Assembly (NCBI GenBank): GCA_029204225.1
Contig: CM055092.1
Span: 68,935,614 to 68,999,613 of the forward strand
DNA: 64,000 nucleotides
Source of the DNA: Diphasiastrum complanatum
Lineage: Eukaryota; Streptophyta; Lycopodiopsida; Lycopodiales; Lycopodiaceae
Direction: 5' to 3'
Shown here one piece after another: positions 10,998 through 20,405 of this stretch. The notes under the pieces are model-generated. The model made no database searches. It was not told where the DNA came from and saw only the letters and a list, made by a program, of their open reading frames with translations. Every line of letters begins with the position of its first letter. The stretch's first letter is position 1. The translations under genes and the position numbers were made by a program.

Positions 10998-11950
10998 ATG
11001 TTTATACAAGAGATGCTTGGATCCATCTAGTATCTTGTGTGAATGAAAGTGAGATCAACAACCTTGGTGTCAATGATCTTGCAAGGATTGAGGAGGAGCA
11101 ACAAAGTGATGGAGATCTTGAGGATCCACCTCAAAGATCAAGTGCTACAAGAAGATCCACAAAGGCAAGGGCCGAGCCTTCAAGGCTCACTTACCTTGGC
11201 AAAGGTAATCAAGGGAAAAATTTTCAACCATTCACTTTCAACACTTTTCTTACTTCAATGCTTGATGAACCATTTTGCTATGAGATCTACATGAGGCAAA
11301 CCGAGGTATGCTATGAGAACTACACGAGGCAATTTGAGGGCTTCATCAAGAAGGAAGTTGAAGATAAGATGTGTAATGACTCATTTGAGAACAAGTTTTT
11401 ATGTCTTAGTGATCTAAAAATTGTTATGAACCAATTAAGAGTAAATTGGTTGTTTGATCAAATGAGTGCTCTCAGATTTTGGAAGTGCAAGAATGAGTTA
11501 ATCACTCATTGTTTTGAAAAATGTGTTTTTTCTTTTGGAGAGGCAAATTGTAAGCTTCTTATGAGAATAAGTGAAACATCCTTGAAGGACACTTATATCC
11601 ATAAGCAAGTATGTAGCCTCATGAAGTTCAAGATCACTTGTATTTACAAGATTAGGAAAATCATGCTTACTTCTGATGGTTTGTGGACTAGTCATTTTAG
11701 CATGATAAATCTTGGTAATAGTAGCAAGTACATATTTTGTGATCTTGATCAATGTGATTTTCACAAGACATGGAGACATCAAATTTCCTTCAAAGAGGAG
11801 CATAAAGATCAAGGAGGAGCAAGTTTCAAGTTAATGCATCTTCACTCAACATGGAAGAAATCAAGTGCAAAGGTGCAAGGAAGAAGCAAGACTCTTCAAT
11901 TCATCTTGGAGGAGATCAAGATCAAAGAAGCTCTATCTTGGATATGGTGA
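10979..11950 (+). CDS. 323-codon frame after protease: copia hinge joined to unrecognised sequence
   Basis: The frame overlaps the end of the gag-protease frame by 19 bases, in a different frame. Residues about 35-80 (DLEDPPQRSSATRRSTKAR, then AEPSRLTYLGKG) match the linker normally lying between integrase and reverse transcriptase in this family (compare the copy at 29176-29736). The remaining ~240 residues show no YVDD, no RNase H motifs and no family I recognise. They are rich in Cys, His, Lys and Met. The stretch is open for 972 bases in a region where the rest of the element is decayed. It could be a captured segment, a deleted derivative retaining untranslated sequence, or chance. Confidence 0.4.
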   Translation: MHKTYLDVYTRDAWIHLVSCVNESEINNLGVNDLARIEEEQQSDGDLEDPPQRSSATRRSTKARAEPSRLTYLGKGNQGKNFQPFTFNTFLTSMLDEPFCYEIYMRQTEVCYENYTRQFEGFIKKEVEDKMCNDSFENKFLCLSDLKIVMNQLRVNWLFDQMSALRFWKCKNELITHCFEKCVFSFGEANCKLLMRISETSLKDTYIHKQVCSLMKFKITCIYKIRKIMLTSDGLWTSHFSMINLGNSSKYIFCDLDQCDFHKTWRHQISFKEEHKDQGGASFKLMHLHSTWKKSSAKVQGRSKTLQFILEEIKIKEALSWIW

Positions 11951-12074
11951 TAGCTCATGTCATCATCTTTGGGGGCTCATTAGTCATCTTCTAAATCTGA
12001 ATATGATTCATTTATGATGTTAAGATCAGGTCTTAGAATTGTAGATAGATACATTTTTGTTTCCAAGGCTAGAT

Positions 12075-12085
12075 TTGAGGAGGAG
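12075..12085 (+). promoter_or_regulatory. Polypurine tract
   Basis: Purine-rich TTGAGGAGGAG directly precedes the TG of the 3' LTR. Confidence 0.7.
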
Positions 12086-12671
12086 TGTGAAAAATAGCCT
12101 GATTTGGCAAATCTAGCCATGTAGAACATTGTAAATATTGTGTATAATTGGGTTCCACAAATGTAAGACCAAGATGCCATGTGGCAACCCACTCCTAATG
12201 TAGGTTAGGTCAAGTCAAGAGAGTGGTCATGTCTATTTGGTGGTCATCCCTACTTTATAGGACCTACACCTAGGTTTAAGATGAAAATTTGACCAACTAG
12301 CTACCTACCAAGCATAACTCTAAGATCTAGGCTAGGTTTTCATTTTAGGACAAGAAGAGTGAGTAAAATTCCTTATTACATGCTGGAAATCCACCTGACT
12401 TCAAGAAGGAAGTCAAACAAGTAGAAACCAAATCAATTTCTACTTGTTTATTAGGTTGAAGGCCGCACTACAGCCTGTAGTACACACATGTGGGATCGGA
12501 TTTCAATGTTGATCAATGCTTTTGATTGTTAATACTTGTTGTTTGTCAAATTGCCAATCTAGATCAATTTTTTTGTGTCTAGTTTTTTGATAGATTGTTC
12601 AGCAAGCATCCAATCACTCTTGTGGATCTTTTGTAGATCCATTTATGGTCCTAAAGTACAGTACTTTCACA
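12086..12671 (+). repeat. 3' LTR, 586 bp
   Basis: It starts TGTGAAAAATAG after the polypurine tract and ends TACTTTCACA. The last ~130 bases match the 5' remnant, and the first ~70 match the inverted copy at 8287-8357. Confidence 0.88.
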
Positions 12672-14139
12672 ACAAACAAGCCTTGACATGGAATTAAATC
12701 ATGGCTTGATCAATAATCTCAAACACTGGAGGGTCGGTCTACCATATTAGGACTATTCCAGGTCCTTAACCAAATATGGCCATAAATACCATGTCGAAAA
12801 TAGGTGAGTAATAGAATGCGGAAACTTTCTACTTCCAATGCATGACTACGCCTATCAAAAATTGAATAAAGTAGTAGTGATGGAAATCATGTTCAATCTT
12901 TAGCAACTAACTTTCGCTAGATACTAAGGGATTATGTAGGCAAACATAAAGTATTGAATTCTCAGACAATTTCTATCAATTACAAAAGCAATAAAGAGAT
13001 GCATGCATTCGATCACAAGCTGAATGCAATAAGAAAATAGTATTGATTCAGAAAAAGATCAGATGTAATGAGCACAAGAAATAGCGGATAGAAGTTGTGC
13101 ACTCTAAAGCTATCTTTGAGTAACTGAGAATAAGTCTGAAATAAGCAACTTTGTTGATAAGCAGTAGTACAATATCAATCTAAAATAAATCTCTAAAAGA
13201 TTGAGCTAGAATGCTCAAGAGAGTTCAAGCTTGAAAGCTTGATAGAGAGCTAACAACAATACTTTCTGATTGTGAATGATCTACTTGATGAGAGCACATG
13301 AAGCGTCATGTAATAACACTCAACTCCTTCACAATTCACAACATTGATCGATTCTAATTATATTGAGATGTATGAATAGCTGATGTATACTAAGTGTTTA
13401 GGTCTTCAAATGCGATTGCCAGTTGGCTGGAGTCTGCTGGCATTCATCTATTTCTTCTCAGAAAGAATTGCTGATAAGCAGTGACGGTTGCCATAAACAG
13501 TTTTCTGCATAAATGAACTAAAACAGTCACTCTGCATAAATGAACTAAAACTACCATAGGCGACAATGTCGCAAAAAGATGACAATGTCGGCTTTTTAAA
13601 TGCGACAATGTTGTAAAATTTCATGTCCTTAATATTGGAGTAGTCCCACATTTTGCCAAAGTCATTTCCTTAACATTTGATGCACTTTGAAAAATGCGAA
13701 AAACGCGACTCTGCCATTAGGGAAAATATGGGCTTAAAATGGGCCCTTTAAGAAATTTCACTTTAGAGATAGGTTACTTAGGGAGAGAATGCAAACCGAT
13801 AACTTCTGGTCATCGTTTTCCGAGTTTTCGGCCTTGCCCGACGTTTAAATGGTATGGTTAACTTTAGACAATAGTTAGTTAAGCATGAGATGTAATAACT
13901 TCTCTTCATGCTCGTTCCAAAATTCGGGACTAGAGCTTTAAGACTGAAAATCTTGGTGTGCTCAATGCAAAAACTGAAGCGGGAGTAGCAGAACTTTTGA
14001 AATCACTGTATGCTTAAAGTGAAATATGAGGCGGGACGATTTTTCAATGCGACATAAACATTACAAAAGTAAGGTATGCTAGATCTATTCATGTTGATTT
14101 ATTGTAGTTTGAAGCATTCACGGATTGTAGCATTTAACA
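12672..14139. other. No supported gene
   Basis: No coding region is recognised. A block at 12797-12880 (core GCATGACTACGCCTATCAAAAA split by neighbouring matches) recurs at 51331-51398. The rest is AT-rich without clear structure. Confidence 0.5.
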
Positions 14140-14760
14140 ATGGCAATGTTCCATTTGCATGTTGCTCTTCCTATGGAATGCACTCCAATTATTAAGAAAA
14201 ATTCTAAATTTGTAGAAAATGCTATTGCAATAGTTAGAGAATTGAGAATGAATAATCATATGAATATAGTTTTGTGGGTGGATGGATCAATTTATCCTAA
14301 TGCTCCAACTACCAATTTGTGTCCATATTTTAAGTCCGTAACTCATCTTCTCAGATTTGTATGTGGAGGAAATAGCGGATTACTTGAATATTGTCAAAGG
14401 TTGCATGATATTGGAATGCATACATATCTTGTCTTAACCAGCAATTATAGTTTGCTAATCGACAATTGCAACGTGAAAATCAACAATTGCTTCATTATGT
14501 GCAACACACTAGTGCTGAAAACAATGCACTCAAGAATGTTATGTCATAGTTGAATGTTACAGTCACTACTCTTCGGGGATCAAACCAAGAAATGTTAGAA
14601 TCCATGGAAAAGTTCAATCCGAGAGTTTAAAGTCTGTTGTTGATATAAAAGTTATCAAAAAGACAATGATGAAGAGGAAAAGAAAGAGAGTACCGATGAA
14701 GAATATTGATGACTTATCTACACATAGCGACAATCAGAAAAAAAAATTCGAACATTCAAG
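14140..14760 (+). pseudogene. N-terminal part of an H3-like gene: coiled coil and basic segment
   Basis: A 137-codon frame opens at 14140. Near 14400-14445 the reading shifts by one frame into a heptad-rich coiled coil (ANRQLQRENQQLLHYVQ, AENNALKNVM, then GSNQEMLESMEKF) with two internal stops. A basic segment follows (KKTMMKRKRKRVP), then a possible intron starting GTATGT at about 14759. It lies just upstream of, and on the same strand as, the histone H3-like segment, so it is probably the same broken gene. The first part matches no family I know. Confidence 0.4.
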
Positions 14761-14924
14761 TATGTTTTCATATAAACTATTTATTTGATTAATATATGTC
14801 ATTTAAGTTTCTTATCCAATCAAACATGCAAAGAATCAAGTGTCAGATATGAAATTTAGAGAGAAATTGTTCAAGCCACATGAACATTGGAACGAAGTAG
14901 TCGAGTGGAAAAGGGACAAGTGTG

Positions 14925-15834
14925 GACCAACTTAGACAAACTCATAGGTGTTATCAGGAAAGAAAACCTATCATCATAAGATATGAGGACTTTGCAAAAT
15001 CATTGCACCACATGTAAAATATGTACATGATTGTTGGGGAAAAGACAACATTACTCATTACATGGTGCTAATCTATATTATTATCTGGTGCTTATCTCAT
15101 TTAGGCTTATATTTTTTTCAACTGATGTAATTAATCAAAACTCTTGTTTGCAGCACATCCTTCTTCATCATGCAACTTATTTTGCAAAGGAGTATGAGAG
15201 CTTAAGTATCTGGTCATCACAAGGCATGAAAAAATCTCATTGGCAAGCAAGGGGACCATTTCATAGAGCTACAAATCATGACTGCATATGAGGATTTCCA
15301 AGTGAAATTTTTTTCAGATAGTGTCATTGTAGCTATCCATGCCAAGAGCATGACCATCATGCCCAAGGATTTCAACATTGTGTTCAGGCTACGGAACACA
15401 TATGACGAATTTGCAGAGTACTTTAGACCAACTCCTTCCTCTCCTCCAAAACAAGATGCAAAGAAAAGAAAACGAAAGCAATCTCAACCATCCAGGCTTG
15501 TTTTGCGAGTACAGAGTGGGAGTGTTTCAAAGAAGAGGAGGTCTCATGACCCTCCTAATAAAGAAGGAAATTTTCAAAGCCTTCTCCTTTGCATGAGATT
15601 CTAACTGCTCGACACTCTTCTCCTAAGTCTCCTTCTTCTTCTCCTAGAACTCAATCTCCATCTTCTCCTCCTAAATCTTCCTCTCCTAATAAATCTCCTC
15701 CTCCTTCAAAATCTCAGTCTCCTCATACCCTCACAAATATTAGTTCACCACCTCTTGTTTCAGAAAATGATTTAGATGATTTTATAAATTTAAAGGTCGA
15801 ATCGATTTTGAATGACAATTCTTTTAGTAGTTAA
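14925..15834 (+). pseudogene. Histone H3-like fold with Ser/Pro/Lys-rich tail, broken
   Basis: Frame at 14925-15016: LRQTHRCYQERKPIIIR followed by YEDFAKSLHHM, matching the histone H3 segment [20 protein letters not shown]...V. After an interval ending in TTTGCAG, a frame at 15153 gives FAKEYESLSIWSSQG, which corresponds to IAQDFKTDLRFQSSA. A frame change then gives MTAYEDFQVKFFSDS and AIHAKSMTIMPKDFN, corresponding to the most conserved H3 block AIHAKRVTIMPKD. Downstream is a basic linker (KKRKRKQSQPSR) and an SPK/SSPP-rich tail to about 15834. Canonical H3 ends about ten residues after MPKD, so the long tail is atypical. It is broken by at least two frame changes. It could be a divergent or transposon-borne H3 variant. 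Confidence 0.6.
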
Positions 15835-16043
15835 TCTGTATTACTTCCTTCACCCCACCCCCTACACTTGCCTTTGTAAATATTCCTCAATATGTATAGT
15901 ATGACCAATTGTTAAACACATATCTTAAAGCTTTAGGTCCTCTATATAGTTTTAAGATGTCGAAGACCAATGCTAGTCTTCTCCTTTCTAAATTAGATAC
16001 AGGTGAATTAAAAAGTAGGGATAAAATGCTAGGGGACAATGTA

Positions 16044-16071
16044 GGGGGGGGGGGGGGGGGGGGGGGGGGGG
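16044..16071 (+). repeat. Homopolymer of 28 G
   Basis: Unbroken run of G inside an otherwise AT-rich region and inside an open frame, where it would encode polyglycine. Its length may be inaccurate in any assembly. Confidence 0.9.
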
Positions 16072-16421
16072 AGCAATTCAGTAGTGGATGGAGTTTTTCC
16101 AGATCCCATTGTTTATAGATGTAGCATTGTTTTCGCTTGAATTCATGGCTGCTTTTGATTTTCCTGATTTCAAAAGTCTGCACAATGATATGCTCCAATA
16201 CATCAGACTGGGAACACCAATTCTTGTGTTCCCATACATAACAAAGTATGTGTATTTCTATCAGATTTTATTTAGTTGAATTTTTTATATGAATTTTGAT
16301 TTCACTTTCATTTTCATAAATTTATTGTTTTCTGATTGTAGTGATCATTAGAGCTTATATGTGTTGTCCTTACATGTCAATGATGAGGGTGTGTGTAATC
16401 CAGTTTGTTTAAAGATGAACT

Positions 16422-16444
16422 CTACACACACACACACACACACA
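16422..16444. repeat. (CA)n microsatellite
   Basis: About 11 CA units. Confidence 0.9.
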
Positions 16445-16541
16445 AAATTGCCAGGAGCTATATAAAAAAATATTGGAACTCTTTCCAGTACCACATGCAA
16501 TAGCATATACGAAGCTGAAAATGGTTGATGCAGAGGTAAAA

Positions 16542-16700
16542 ATATTGGTTCGACGTGCCCTTGTAGTTATTGCTTGGTTTCTTTTCATATCGTGTGCACT
16601 GATCCAATATTCAAACAATATTTTTTGGATATCGGTTCGACGTGCACTTTTTTTCGTTATAGATTTTATTATAACTTCCTGCACGTTAATTCGATATTAC
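16542..16700 (+). repeat. Imperfect tandem duplication, about 92 bp
   Basis: Two copies share GGTTCGACGTGC, a T-rich middle, CGTGTGCACTGATC or its CCTGCACGTTAATTC counterpart, and GATATT or CAATATT. Confidence 0.5.
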
Positions 16701-16869
16701 ATAGTGTTAAAATTTTGTTACTAACTTTCGTTAATATTGAATATTGTAGTCCTCCCAATAGGTTGATTCTGTTAGCTGTGGTTGGTATACGGTATGCAAT
16801 GCCCAATTCTTTTTCAATCGGCTTGCACTACAAGATGGACTTCTCAATCTCTATTGGATTAGAAGTCAA

Positions 16870-18302
16870 CATTGAGTGAAACACTGCAAGTTAGAAACCT
16901 TTGTGAGTTTCAAGTTCAACCAAATCTATATCTTGTGTGTAGAATTTTACTAGTAAGATGGCATCTGCTGGAGCATACCTTCTAGAAGCTAGTGAAAGGT
17001 TAAATTTTACCAATTATGCTATTTGGAAAGTGAAGATGGAGTCACTCATGGTGCTCCAAGATCTTTATGAGTTTCTGATTGATGATGAAGATGAACCTCT
17101 AGGTGCATAGTAGTTGGCTAAATACAAGAGAAGATCTAGGCTTGCACTTCATTGTGTGAAAATGAATGTAAGCAATGATTTGTTGAGAGAAGTATCAGTT
17201 TATACTAGTGATAAAGAGGCTTGGGAACCTTTAAGATCAATCTATGAATCTAGTAACACTTCGAGGGTACTCATGCTTAGGAATCAGATTCTGCAAAGCA
17301 TGAAGAGGAGTGATGAGAGTGCACAAGTCTATGTGTTCAGAATCAAGTCTCTCAATAGGGAGTTAGCTTCCATTGGAGAGAAGATTCAAGATAGTGAGCT
17401 TGTTCAGATTGTCCTTAATGGTCTAGGGAGTGACTTTTCAAATTTGGTCCAAAGCTTTGCAATCCAAGACACTTTGTCCACTATTAAAAAGCTTCACAGT
17501 GTATTAGTGGCTGAAGAGTGTAGGATGATGCATACCAATGCAAGAATGAATGCTATTTCTCTACAAGATGGATGAAAAAGCTAATTTCTCATTCAAAGGC
17601 AAGAAGAAGACCAATGGCAAGAAGAAGCACTTCAAGGAGACCAAGGAGGAGGATGAGGCTTCAAGCTCAAAGGGCAAGATCAAAGACAAGTCCAAGTACA
17701 AATGTTTTGTCTGTGGAAAGAAAGGGCATTTTGCATCAGAATGTCTCAAGAAGAAGAAGGCACAAAGAGAGCAAACAAAGCAACATTGCACATCAGGAGG
17801 AGGAGGATGAAGAAGAGTCATCCTTGATGGTTTCCAACAAACCACGATCATCCAAGAGCAACACCAATGATTCTTGGTGGATTGATAGTGGGGCTAGTTC
17901 CCACGTGACATATCAAAAGGAAATTTTCTCCACTTTACTTTCTTACAATGATTTACATAGATCAATCTATACTGCAAGTAGTCAAGAATGTAAGATAAGT
18001 GGAATAAGAACCATTCCATTGTATGTTGGATCATCCAAAAGGATGAATCTTGAGAATGTTCTTTATGTTCCTAAGCTAACCAAGAATTTACTTAGTGTTG
18101 GCCAATTAATGGATAATGGCCTTAATGTACAATTTAAACATGGAGTTTGTTCCATCCTTAGAAATGATGAATGTATATCCAAAGGCTTTAAGCAAGGTAG
18201 ATTGTTTAAGCTTGATGCTAACATTGCAGTGGAGAGTGTTAACTTGGCAAAGGTGGAGTTATCAAAGGTGGAACTATGGCACAAGAAGTTGGGCCAACAC
18301 CC
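16870..18302 (+). pseudogene. Copia gag-protease fragment, same family as 8756-12671
   Basis: Homology to the first element starts in the leader (TTGAGTGAAACACTGCAAG). Gag starts at 16958 with MASAGAYLLEASERLNF. Stops at 17107-17112 interrupt it, and it continues as KYKRRSRLALHCVKMNV. The zinc knuckle CFVCGKKGHFASEC and the protease WWIDSGASSHVTYQK lie in different frames because of small indels around 17570 and 17800. The fragment ends in LWHKKLGQ, the first half of the integrase HxxxH zinc finger, where unrelated sequence begins at 18303. There is no LTR or primer site on either side, so this is a truncated internal fragment. Confidence 0.9.
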
Positions 18303-18304
18303 GA

Positions 18305-18326
18305 AAGGCCCCTGCCCTGGGGCCTT
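18305..18326. repeat. GC-rich hairpin AAGGCC...GGCCTT
   Basis: AAAGGCCCCTGCCCTGGGGC followed by CTTCCCCC forms a short perfect-arm hairpin just at the copia truncation. A closely similar hairpin sits at 30553-30578, near the truncated end of another copia copy. Confidence 0.6.
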
Positions 18327-18374
18327 CCCCCTTACTAGAAACTTCAATCTAAGTCCTAGAGTGAATGAGAGAAG

Positions 18375-18382
18375 GAAGTTTC
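18375..18382 (+). repeat. Target-site duplication (left) of MITE
   Basis: GAAGTTTC, an exact copy of 18837-18844. Confidence 0.85.
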
Positions 18383-18836
18383 CAGTGTTGGGGGGTATCA
18401 AAATATTTGGTACCAGCCGGATCATGGTATTGCAGCCTTTTAAAAATTTAATATGAGTTGAGTGTTAATATAAGGAGGTATAGGAGTTGTAGACCAGTAT
18501 AAACCGGACTAATATTACAAGGGTGATATCAGCCGGATATCAACCTAGGTATAAACTTGTACTAATTGTTAAAAATATTATTTTTAAAGAGTAATATCAT
18601 AATTTAAGATATAAAAAATCTGAAGTATAAAAAAATTACCAAAAATAGTACTACTATTGACACCATGGCAAAAATTCACAAAATCTCCCAAACCTGGGTA
18701 TCAATATGGATGGTAAGATAGTTAATATTGTGTGTTTAGTTTTAGACCCTGGTATTAGAAATTCATATACAAGTCGGGTAGGTTTTTTGATACCCATTAT
18801 TGATATCACCTGCGACCTTATACCCACCCAACAATG
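18383..18836 (+). mobile_element. Non-autonomous hAT-like MITE, 454 bp
   Basis: The left end is CAGTGTTGGGGGGTATC. The right end reads, reverse-complemented, CATTGTTGGGTGGGTATAA. These are terminal inverted repeats with the CA.TGTTGGG start seen in hAT elements. Both sides carry the same 8-base duplication GAAGTTTC, the hAT target-site length. The interior is AT-rich with repeated GGTATC/GATACC words and no coding capacity. Confidence 0.85.
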
Positions 18837-18844
18837 GAAGTTTC
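18837..18844 (+). repeat. Target-site duplication (right) of MITE
   Basis: GAAGTTTC, identical to the left copy. Confidence 0.85.
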
Positions 18845-18911
18845 TTCAACGATTAGAAGGCCACATGTTAAATTGAAAAATAAAATGAAATAAAACCATG
18901 AAATAAAAAAG

Positions 18912-18914
<3 letters not shown>

Positions 18915-18961
<47 letters not shown>
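18915..18961. repeat. (AT)n microsatellite
   Basis: About 23 AT units. Confidence 0.95.
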
Positions 18962-18963
<2 letters not shown>

Positions 18964-19153
18964 GTGCCTTGATGTTTGTTTTGACCTTTTAATATATAAC
19001 AAAGTTATACCTAAAATTCAATACATTTTTCGTTATTATTGCCAAAAATTCACCACGTTCTCTTTTTCAATTGAAATTAGTACCAATCTCCAGATGTCCT
19101 AAAAATTAAGGCTCTCAAAACTGAATGTGAGGAGTCGCCGCTGCCATGGGAGG

Positions 19154-20391
19154 TGTTGTAAAGCTTCCTTTACAAGCTTTACATCTGGCGCCACTGGCGC
19201 CAGCATTGTCCCCGGCGCCAGCAGCGCCCCTGCTGCTCCCGACACCAACGACGCCAGCGCCATTGTGACCAGAATCTAGCTGGAGCCAAGTTCCTATGGC
19301 TGAAAATCTTTGATCGGTTCTAGCGAAGTCCAGAGAGCTCAGATCGATGTGCAATCACCTCACACGATCTAGGCATGATTAAAGGAAGCCTGGGGATCAA
19401 TAAAATCTAGAGAGATAAAATGACTTTCTAGAGAGAGAAAATACTAGAGAGAGAATAATGTGCTTTACCAGCCTAGGTAGAGTGCTTGGTATGGGGGGGG
19501 GAGGGGGGTGCCGAATCCCACCAATACTATAGGGGAGTGCGGGTTGCGACTCAGGGCGAGCTCCAACCAAGTCTCAGCCTCCCTTGCTGGAATGTTGTCC
19601 TGGCACTCGCCTTGGCATGCCAGCTCCCCGGAGACTAGGGTCGGTCACACACTTGAAATGTAACCTTCTCATATTTATCAATAAAGTGGGATTTTTCTCA
19701 AACTGACTCTGATTACCTTCTAGGTTTCAGTGTTCGGTAAAAGCACCAGTTGTAAGGCCGCTTCAAAATTTTTAAGTTGGCACATAGTTGAGGGTCGTAT
19801 CCCGGGATGCCAACGGTATGCCGTCGGGACCATTCGGTCTGTGGCGCCAGCGGTATGCTGTCGGGACCATTTGGTCCAGGAACTGGTTGTCTCCATATCT
19901 GTCGCGGCTTGTGGTTCTGAGTGTTCCTTGCATGAACGTGAATGGGTTAAGCTCTTGGGGAACGGGCTCTAACCTATCGGCTGAGTTGGATGGCTTGCTT
20001 GGGTGGAAGTTACCTGTTTATGGCTGTCCAGTCTGGCGTGGCGCCAAGTTGGCCTTCAACGCTCGTGATGAAGCTTTCAGTTGGTTAAGTCTGATGTAAG
20101 TAGACCGCTTGCTTGGAATGGATGTTACTCGTTTGTAACGAAGCTTCGACTTGGTTAAGTTTGATGTATGTCGGGTGGCTTGCGTGGAGGGAAGTCACCC
20201 ACATCGGGACCCCCAATCTGGCATGGCGCCAGGTTGGATCTCAATGTTGGTTTTCGAAACTTCAAGCTGGTTAAGTCTGATCGTTGATGGCGAGTTGGCT
20301 GCTTGTATGTCAAGTGGGTTTGGATGGCAAGAGTTGAAGGCTAGAAAGCTAAGTCGTGGTTCCCAGCTCCCTTTGGGATGCCTGCACTACA
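19154..20391 (+). repeat. 5' LTR, 1238 bp
   Basis: It starts TGTTGTAAAGC and ends CTGCACTACA. It contains a cluster of GGCGCC palindromes near its start (19188-19265), a polyadenylation-like AATAAAG at about 19680, and internal repeats built on TTGGTTAAGTCTGATG at about 20080, 20150 and 20270. Confidence 0.9.
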
Positions 20392-20393
20392 TG

Positions 20394-20405
20394 TGGTATC
20401 AGAGC
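20394..20405 (+). promoter_or_regulatory. Primer binding site for initiator tRNA-Met
   Basis: TGGTATCAGAGC begins two bases after the 5' LTR end. Confidence 0.9.

Larger units (their letters stand above)
8756..12671 (+). mobile_element. Non-autonomous Ty1/copia element, gag-protease only
   Basis: The element has a truncated 5' LTR, a primer binding site, a gag-protease frame, a long second frame, a polypurine tract and a full 586-bp 3' LTR. The 5' LTR remnant matches the last 130 bases of the 3' LTR almost base for base. Integrase core, reverse transcriptase and RNase H are absent, so it could only move with help in trans. Loss of the 5' LTR start prevents a target-site check. Confidence 0.85.
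15835..16869. other. Possible downstream exons of the H3-like gene; otherwise unassigned
   Basis: Plus-strand islands read YLKALGPLYSFKMSKTN at 15914, EFMAAFDFPDFKSLHND at 16138 and LELFPVPHAIAYTKLKMV at 16471. They have coding-like composition but no recognised family. The first runs into a G28 tract. Confidence 0.25.
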
